A DNA stretch of 26,200 bases, from contig DCFX01000052.1 of the NCBI GenBank assembly GCA_002314445.1, positions 1-26,200 on the forward strand. Direction: 5' to 3'. The DNA comes from Treponema sp. UBA1793 (GTDB taxonomy: Bacteria > Spirochaetota > Spirochaetia > Treponematales > Treponemataceae). The notes under the pieces are model-generated. The model was not told the DNA's origin, ran no database searches, and worked only from the letters and a program-made list of their open reading frames with translations. Below are positions 20,373 through 26,200 of the stretch, piece after piece. Position 1 is the stretch's first letter, and each line of letters begins with the position of its first letter. The position numbers and the translations under genes were made by a program.

Positions 20373-23300
20373 TTGTTCCCTCCGGAAGCGTTCGCCGCTT
20401 CTATACTCTTCTGCTCAGACACTTTCCGTGCCTCGTCCTTTTTATTAAACAACGAGTATACAATAGGCATAAGGAACAGCGTCATAATCGTTCCGAACGT
20501 CAAACCGCCGAAGACAGTAAGGCCGATAGGCTGCATGGCTTCCGTTCCTTCTCCGGGGAAAAATGCCATCGGCACGAGCGAAATGATAGTCGTGAGTGTA
20601 CTCATGAGAATGGGGCGCAGTCGGTTTCCGGCAGCTTCAACGCACGCATCTTCAAGCGACATACCGCGCTTACGCAGCAGGTTCGTCTGGTCGACAAGCA
20701 CAATGCCGTTATTAACGATAATTCCGACAAGCATAAGAACGCCGACGACGGTAACGACATTAAACCGCATACGGGTTATCAGATAAATAAGCACAACGCC
20801 TATAATTGACAACGGAATCGTAAAGAGAATTATGAACGGGCTTTTGAGCGATTCAAACTGACTGGCCATAACGGCGAATACAAGGATGATTGCCATGAGT
20901 ATGATAAGCGCAAAGTTCTTGACGGCTTCCATCATGTCGGCATAATCACCTGCGAAGGTAATACTCAAATCCTCTTCCATAGGAATGTTTACGTCGATAA
21001 GATGCTTCAGGCCGCTCTGAACTTTATCAAGCGAGAGTCCGGTGAGCGGTTTGCATGTCACGTGTGCAATACGGGACTGATCTTCGCGGAATATTGTTAC
21101 CGGCGAAGATGATTCAACGGTATGCGCAAAGTTGGACAATGGTATCCTTACTCCCTGTACGTTCTTTACGTAAATCTGATCGAGGTCGGATACTTTTCTC
21201 CTGTCTTCTTCCGACAGCTTGACTATTACGTCTATGTCGTTTCCTGCATCCTGATACCGGCTTGCGGTTTTTCCGTTGATTGCGTTGCTGATTTCGCTGC
21301 CTATTGTCGCCACATTCAGGCCGAGTTCATACATGCGGGCGCGGTCAAGAACTATCTCAATCTGGGGAAGGCCTTCCTGTATGTCGGATGTAGGTTCCGA
21401 TACAAATGCACTGCCCTGTTCCTTGAGAAGTTTTACGACATTTTTTGAAGTGTTCCGCACAAGGTCAAGGTCATTGCTGCGGATATCTATACTTAAACCG
21501 CTGTTGCCTATCGAAAAGAAACCGCTGCTGAAGCTCACGTCCGTTCCCGGGAATTTAGTAAAATATTTGCGCAGTTTTTCCTTTGCTGTAGCGTCGGTAT
21601 CCCAGCCCCGTTTTCGTTCTTTTGCCGGATACAGGCGCAGTGTGAGCGTACCTTTGTTCGTATCCGAAGACGAAGCAAGCATCGTACTGCCACCGGCAGA
21701 CACAATTGAATACTTGATTCCCTTCACAACCTGCCGCGCAATCGTTTCCATTTCCTGTACAGTCGCTTCAGTCACGTCGATTTTAGTTCCCTTCGGAAGT
21801 TCAAAATCAATCGCTACGGAATCGTTTGCCGACTCCGGCATAAAGATGAAGCCTATAAAGCGTACAGATGCAATTGAAAGGATAAAGAGGCCTGCAAGCG
21901 TGAATACGACGACTTTCTTATGATGCAGTAATTTCCGTACTGTATTTGCATATCCCCGTTCCATCTTGTAAAAAAGCAGGCCTATTCCATGGCTGATTTT
22001 ACCCCAGCGGGAATTTGTCTGTTTTTCCGTTACGTTCTCAATTTTGAGCACACTTGAGGTAAGAACGGGAACCAGAATGATTGCGGTAAGCAGAGAACAA
22101 AGAAGCGAAAAAACGATTGTAAATGCAATGTCGTTGAACAGCTGCCCCATCATGCCGAGCTTGCTGTTGAACATAATCATCGGAAGGAATATACAGACTG
22201 TCGTAAGCGTACTGGCCACTACGGCATTAACCATTTCCTTCGTACCAAGTACGGCGGCGACTTTCGGTTTTGTATCGCGTTCCCTGTATGTGTATATGTT
22301 TTCAAGTACGACGATCGAGTTGTCCACAAGCATACCGGAACCGAGAAGCAGTCCGCTCAATGAAATGATATTAAGCGTCATGCCGCGGAAATACATCAGC
22401 GCGAGCGTTATGAATACAGAGACCGGAATGGAAAGCCCGATGATAATCGTACTTTTGAAGCTGCGGAGGAACAGGAACAGTACAAGAATAGCAAGGAGCG
22501 CTCCTTCAATAACTGATTTAACGACTTCGTGGATAGAGCTCTCAATTATGTCGGTTGTATTGAATACTTCGACAAGCTTTACATCGGACGGAAGTGATTT
22601 TTCTATTGTCTTCATCTGATTGCGGACGCTGTGCGCTGCTTTTACGGAGTTCTTTCCGCTCTGTTTCTGCAGCATGAGCATAACTGTCGGTTTTCCGTCC
22701 AGAATCGATATGGTTGTCTGATCCTTATAGCCGTCGTATACGTCTGCAACGTCCCGGAGCAGAACCGTGTGCAGCTGGGGCATATTCACGCCGTCTGATG
22801 TTGTGGCCGCGTATGAAATAACGGTATTGCGTATGTCGTCAAGGCTTTTATATTTTCCCGACGTCTTGATCGTATAGTTTTTGTCGCCGGCAGTGATTGA
22901 ACCGCCTGCCGCCTGGATGTTCTGAGCACCTATCATCTGCGCAACCTGCGTAATCGTAAGCGAATACGCTTCAAGACGGTCGCGTGGTATATCGATATTT
23001 ATAGAACGTTCCTTGCCTCCCGTTACTGTTGCGGAAGCAATGCCGTCTATCTGTTCAAGGCGTGGCTTTACGACGTCCTCTGCATACCGCCGCAGTTCCT
23101 CCGGTGACCGGCTGCCCTGCATTGCAATTTCCATAATCGGCATCATGGATGGATCCATGCGCATCGTGATTGGGGTTTCTGCTTCGTCCGGCAGATATGT
23201 CCGCACAAGATCTATCTTATCCCTTATATCGTTTGCAGCCACATCCATGTTAGTACCGTAATTCATTTCAAGTATGATAAGGCTCATACCTGTTGAAGAC

Positions 23301-23548
23301 TGGGACTGCATTTTTTTAAGGCCGTTCAGTCCCGACAGGGAACTTTCCAGCGTACGCGTAAGGTTCTGTTCAACTTCCTCCGGTCCTGCATTCGTATATG
23401 TCGTATACACGATCATATACGGAATTTCCATATTCGGGTACATATCGACCGACAGATTGAACGTACAGTAGATTCCCAGTGCAACCGCAATAACGAAGAT
23501 AATAAGAGACGTTACGGGTTTATTAACTGCTCTTTCGCTGATAGACAT
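20369..23548 (-). CDS. RND-family efflux pump, inner-membrane subunit (BesB/AcrB-like)
   Basis: A 1059-residue RND pump with the normal duplicated layout: TM1 (about 12-32), a large periplasmic porter domain, TM2-7, a second periplasmic loop (about 570-870) and TM8-12. It opens like HAE-type pumps (SISERAVNKPVTSLIIFVI, SVDMYPNMEIP). The proton-relay region of TM4 reads GSGMLVDNSIVVLENI with D409-N410, and TM10 has N946-N947. AcrB-type pumps have Asp-Asp and a Lys there, so the relay carries one fewer acid and lacks the Lys, as in several other HAE-like pumps. It exports drugs, bile salts or other amphiphiles with the adaptor and TolC-like channel encoded upstream. Spacing to the adaptor gene is three bases. 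Confidence 0.95.
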   Translation of the reverse strand: MSISERAVNKPVTSLIIFVIAVALGIYCTFNLSVDMYPNMEIPYMIVYTTYTNAGPEEVEQNLTRTLESSLSGLNGLKKMQSQSSTGMSLIILEMNYGTNMDVAANDIRDKIDLVRTYLPDEAETPITMRMDPSMMPIMEIAMQGSRSPEELRRYAEDVVKPRLEQIDGIASATVTGGKERSINIDIPRDRLEAYSLTITQVAQMIGAQNIQAAGGSITAGDKNYTIKTSGKYKSLDDIRNTVISYAATTSDGVNMPQLHTVLLRDVADVYDGYKDQTTISILDGKPTVMLMLQKQSGKNSVKAAHSVRNQMKTIEKSLPSDVKLVEVFNTTDIIESSIHEVVKSVIEGALLAILVLFLFLRSFKSTIIIGLSIPVSVFITLALMYFRGMTLNIISLSGLLLGSGMLVDNSIVVLENIYTYRERDTKPKVAAVLGTKEMVNAVVASTLTTVCIFLPMIMFNSKLGMMGQLFNDIAFTIVFSLLCSLLTAIILVPVLTSSVLKIENVTEKQTNSRWGKISHGIGLLFYKMERGYANTVRKLLHHKKVVVFTLAGLFILSIASVRFIGFIFMPESANDSVAIDFELPKGTKIDVTEATVQEMETIARQVVKGIKYSIVSAGGSTMLASSSDTNKGTLTLRLYPAKERKRGWDTDATAKEKLRKYFTKFPGTDVSFSSGFFSIGNSGLSIDIRSNDLDLVRNTSKNVVKLLKEQGSAFVSEPTSDIQEGLPQIEIVLDRARMYELGLNVATIGSEISNAINGKTASRYQDAGNDIDVIVKLSEEDRRKVSDLDQIYVKNVQGVRIPLSNFAHTVESSSPVTIFREDQSRIAHVTCKPLTGLSLDKVQSGLKHLIDVNIPMEEDLSITFAGDYADMMEAVKNFALIILMAIILVFAVMASQFESLKSPFIILFTIPLSIIGVVLIYLITRMRFNVVTVVGVLMLVGIIVNNGIVLVDQTNLLRKRGMSLEDACVEAAGNRLRPILMSTLTTIISLVPMAFFPGEGTEAMQPIGLTVFGGLTFGTIMTLFLMPIVYSLFNKKDEARKVSEQKSIEAANASGGNK

Positions 23549-23551
23549 ATG

Positions 23552-24484
23552 TTACCTCGCCGACATGATGTTCACTTTGGAACCGTCGTTCAACAGAGAC
23601 TGTCCGCGTACGACGATTTCATCGCCGGCATTCAGTCCGCCGCTTATTTCAATTTTATCGTCGACATGAATACCCTGCGTTACTTCATGCAGATGAACGA
23701 CACCCGGCGTTCCGACCTGTCCGCCTGCAGCAGAGTCCTGCGTAGTGCGCTCAACAGCGAACACGTACGTTTTGTCGTCACGCTGTACGAGTGCATCGAA
23801 CGGAATGACGATTACATTGTTAAGTTCTTCCGTTATCAGTTTTACGCGCGCATACATACCGGCCTTTACCCGCGGATCGGGAGGTTCAAGCTGAAGTTTT
23901 ACCTTGAGTGTGCGTGTTGACGTATCAAGCACCGGGCTTATTTCAAATACCCGCGCCGAAAATTTTTGTCCCGGATATGCGTCGAGCGTCACAACTGCGG
24001 ACTGATTCGTCTTGATACGGGAAACAAACCGCTCTGCGACGTTTATCTGTATCTCGAGATGCTCCGTACTGCTGATCTGCCCAAGCGGGGCTGCAGGACT
24101 TGCCGTACCGCCGATGGAAAGGGGAAAGGATGTCACCGTTCCTGCAACAGGCGACTTTACGGGATTCTCACTGTATGTCATGCCGGGGCGGCTCGGATCG
24201 ATATAGGCGAGAATCTGATCTTTTTTAACGAAGTCGCCGACTGTGACAAGTTTTCTCGAGAGCTTTCCCGCTGTATCCGGCAGGATGTTGACGACGGACG
24301 ACGCAACTACATCTCCGCCGAATTCCAGATAATCATCAAGACGTTCCGCAGAAGTCTTATATGTGTTGACGGCGAAACTGGCTTCCGCTTCGTCGCTTCC
24401 CGCATTCTTTTTTTTGCATCCCCCCAGCATCACTGCAAGGATTACTGCAGCTGCAGCTGCTTTTTTCACATTCTGCATATTCAT
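23552..24484 (-). CDS. RND efflux adaptor (membrane fusion lipoprotein), alpha-hairpin-less BesA type
   Basis: A 310-residue periplasmic adaptor linking pump and outer-membrane channel. The signal ends MLGGC with lipidated Cys23. The lipoyl half-motifs are at about 66-96 (DTAGKLSRKLVTVGDFVKKD) and 111-117 (SPVAGTV), joined by only about 14 residues. The long coiled-coil hairpin of AcrA-type adaptors is absent. A beta-barrel domain (about 141-220) and membrane-proximal domain (about 225-310) follow. Borrelia BesA is a known hairpin-less adaptor. ATG 24484 overlaps the TolC-like stop by four bases, with AGGAG seven bases upstream; a second ATG two codons later is also possible. Confidence 0.93.
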   Translation of the reverse strand: MNMQNVKKAAAAAVILAVMLGGCKKKNAGSDEAEASFAVNTYKTSAERLDDYLEFGGDVVASSVVNILPDTAGKLSRKLVTVGDFVKKDQILAYIDPSRPGMTYSENPVKSPVAGTVTSFPLSIGGTASPAAPLGQISSTEHLEIQINVAERFVSRIKTNQSAVVTLDAYPGQKFSARVFEISPVLDTSTRTLKVKLQLEPPDPRVKAGMYARVKLITEELNNVIVIPFDALVQRDDKTYVFAVERTTQDSAAGGQVGTPGVVHLHEVTQGIHVDDKIEISGGLNAGDEIVVRGQSLLNDGSKVNIMSAR

Positions 24485-25905
24485 TTTCCTTCTCCTAATG
24501 TCGTATTCAGCATATATTCCAGATCAAGCATGTACGACATGTAATTATACTGCTCGTTAAGCAGTCCTATTTTTGCAAGATTCAGCTGATTCTCCGTATC
24601 GCGGAGATCCAGCAGTTCCGTTGTGCCGTTGCGGTATGCAACCGATGTCATATCGTACGAGCGCTGCGCAAGTGCAATATTGCGGCTGCTTGAAAGAATC
24701 GCCTGATGAGACTGCTCCAGCGAATCTACTGTTTTTCTAATCTGCATCTCGTTGTTCTGTTCCGCTGTCTCAAGCGAAATTTCAAGCTTTCTGATATTGT
24801 CCTGTATATCGCGCGCCTGCTGCCTGTTTGCGGAAAACCACAGCATATCGGACAGCGTCCAGGCTACCGTAAGGTGGAGGCTGCCGTTGTCGTACCAGTT
24901 GTCGCTGTTGCTCCAGTCATAAGTAATGTCGCTGATAACCGGCTGGGTTGTCCACCCAAGAGAAAGTGCCGGAGTGTACGACTTGAAGTTGAGGGCACCG
25001 AGCTGCATTTTGAGCATGTCGATATTCTTCTGCAGCGTCATAACGTCGGGGTTGCCGTTCCCATAGCGTTCGTATAATTCATCTGCATTCAGCTGGATAA
25101 AGTTCGGATCTATTTTTCCCTGCAGCTGGATTTTCGTTCCGACCGGCATACCGAGCAGAAAGGCGAACGTGTCAAGCTGCTGAGACACAGTCTGCTTCAT
25201 TTTGTCGATATTCGGCCGCTGGTTCTCATAACTTACCTGCGCCTGCAGCATGGAGATTTCAGGAACGATGCCGTTCTTAAAGTTGATTTCCGACTGAGCC
25301 GCACGCTGCCGTGCGTTTTCCAGAGAAGTTTCCTGTACTTTGAGATTCTCCTGCTGGAGCAAAAGACCGTAAAAAAGTTTGCGTATGTTGAGTTCATTCT
25401 GTTTCTTCGTCTGGTCCCACGTCAGTTTTCCCGCCTCGTACGCAGCACGGGATGCGCGGATACTGTCTATGTACGCGAGGCTCAGATTGAGCGATACGCC
25501 GAGGCTGCCTACGGCGGACCAGCGGTCGCCTTCAGAGCTGTAGTCTGTCGGTATGGGTGAAGATGGAAGATACGATGCAAATGAATCACCAGTACGAGTA
25601 GCGACTCCTTTTATCTCGTCGAACAGCGGATTGAGCATTTCGGCGTACATCGTCGAATACTGATTCGCGCGCGACATCGTTCCGCTTGCACTTACCGTGG
25701 GAACGAGTACGTTCCATGAATACTGTGCTGCACGTTTTTTCATTTCAAGGTCGATTTGTGCGCTTTTCAATGTCCGGCTGTTGTCGTCCGCATATTTGAC
25801 AGCCTCTTCCACCGTAAGCTTCATGACGTTCGGTTCCTGCGTATATCCGGAAGCAGCTGCAAACAGAAGCAGTACTGCAGCTACTGCAATGTTATATCTT
25901 TTCAT
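24481..25905 (-). CDS. TolC-like outer-membrane efflux channel (BesC type)
   Basis: A 474-residue outer-membrane efflux protein with an N-terminal signal peptide (about 1-22, before QEPN) and the duplicated OEP fold. First helical half: LTVEEAVKYADDNSRTLKSA (about 30-49) to about 230. Second half from about 270 with LQKNIDMLKMQLGALNFKS and the conserved end pattern AYRNGTTELLDLRDTENQLN (near 425-444). Trimers form the outer-membrane exit duct of the efflux complex. The start has AAGGAG about ten bases upstream and overlaps the preceding small gene by 14 bases. The following adaptor gene overlaps by four bases, so channel, adaptor and pump are one operon. Confidence 0.93.
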   Translation of the reverse strand: MKRYNIAVAAVLLLFAAASGYTQEPNVMKLTVEEAVKYADDNSRTLKSAQIDLEMKKRAAQYSWNVLVPTVSASGTMSRANQYSTMYAEMLNPLFDEIKGVATRTGDSFASYLPSSPIPTDYSSEGDRWSAVGSLGVSLNLSLAYIDSIRASRAAYEAGKLTWDQTKKQNELNIRKLFYGLLLQQENLKVQETSLENARQRAAQSEINFKNGIVPEISMLQAQVSYENQRPNIDKMKQTVSQQLDTFAFLLGMPVGTKIQLQGKIDPNFIQLNADELYERYGNGNPDVMTLQKNIDMLKMQLGALNFKSYTPALSLGWTTQPVISDITYDWSNSDNWYDNGSLHLTVAWTLSDMLWFSANRQQARDIQDNIRKLEISLETAEQNNEMQIRKTVDSLEQSHQAILSSSRNIALAQRSYDMTSVAYRNGTTELLDLRDTENQLNLAKIGLLNEQYNYMSYMLDLEYMLNTTLGEGK

Positions 25906-26131
25906 CGTTATAAACTCCTTGTTGTATATATCTATAATAAGTTCCTATTGTATTCATACAGTCATCGATTGACAGACCGTTTATGCGCGACTGGCAGAAT
26001 ATAGTGGTAACCAGTATATGCAGCCAGCCGTAAAACTGCTGCCTGCTCAGCGGAAAGCCGGTCACTGTCTCTTTCGGTTTCGCCAGTTCGGCAACATCGA
26101 TTTTCATCTTATCCAGCATAGAATCAAACAT
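25892..26131 (-). CDS. Small conserved-looking protein upstream of the efflux operon, unknown
   Basis: A 79-residue protein (MFDSMLDKMKIDVAELAKPK...) that I do not recognise. It is soluble, with no signal peptide, and contains one hydrophobic stretch (FYGWLHILVTTIFC, about 33-46) that could be a buried helix. I chose ATG 26131 because AGAGG lies about eight bases upstream. A GTG start at 26170 would add 13 residues but has no ribosome binding site. Its end overlaps the TolC-like start by 14 bases, which suggests coupling and a role in, or control of, efflux expression. It has no clear helix-turn-helix. The upstream edge of its transcription unit may lie outside the window. Confidence 0.5.
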   Translation of the reverse strand: MFDSMLDKMKIDVAELAKPKETVTGFPLSRQQFYGWLHILVTTIFCQSRINGLSIDDCMNTIGTYYRYIQQGVYNDEKI

Positions 26132-26200
26132 AAATGAACCTCTCATCCTCAGCCAGGCAGTTATTGACACAATAGAAGGCCGCAGCAGATAATAATTAAG

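Overview
The window reads as a chromosomal segment of a spirochaete, most likely a Treponema of intermediate G+C. Five things point that way. The alanyl-tRNA synthetase is short and ends right after its editing domain. groES and groEL lie apart, each with its own signals. Several envelope proteins carry spirochaete-style lipoboxes. The efflux adaptor lacks the alpha-hairpin, as in Borrelia BesA. The order alaS, SurA-like, nusB, TPR lipoprotein also fits. I could not search databases, so the genus is an inference.

Layout. Positions 3-2825 (+): a YggT-family membrane protein and recG. Positions 2954-3576 (+): an AT-rich DinJ/RelB-ParE/RelE toxin-antitoxin pair, followed by a degenerate attC-like stretch. 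Positions 3687-4526 (-): a small group-2-like sigma-70 factor, preceded by a sequence that matches the sigma-54 consensus at every fixed position. Positions 4527-4879: a regulatory stretch with the sigma-54 site, two terminator-like hairpins, a possible small RNA and the groES promoter. Positions 4880-5155 (+): groES with a strong terminator. Positions 5203-10495 (-): TPR lipoprotein, nusB, SurA-like protein and alaS. Positions 10529-12085 (-): a membrane-anchored protein of unclear role. Positions 12086-12424: tandem 95-bp repeats full of hairpins. Positions 12425-14056 (-): groEL. Positions 14213-16979 (+): three tightly packed envelope genes of unknown function (two lipoproteins, one probable outer-membrane protein). 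Positions 17030-20084 (+): an unknown cytoplasmic protein overlapping an oligopeptide-type binding protein. Positions 20088-26131 (-): a tripartite RND efflux operon (small unknown gene, TolC-like, adaptor, RND pump, PG0541-family small protein).

How the parts work together. Much of the window concerns protein quality control (GroES, GroEL, SurA-like), the envelope (lipoproteins, RND efflux) and RNA or DNA maintenance (NusB, AlaRS, RecG). The best candidate for new biology is the sigma-54 promoter in front of the sigma-70-family gene. It implies an RpoN-to-alternative-sigma cascade in a treponeme, laid out like the Borrelia RpoN-RpoS pathway. Secondary points are possible leaderless starts for alaS and the antitoxin, a candidate small RNA next to groES, and the palindrome-rich 95-bp repeats that run into the groEL stop codon.
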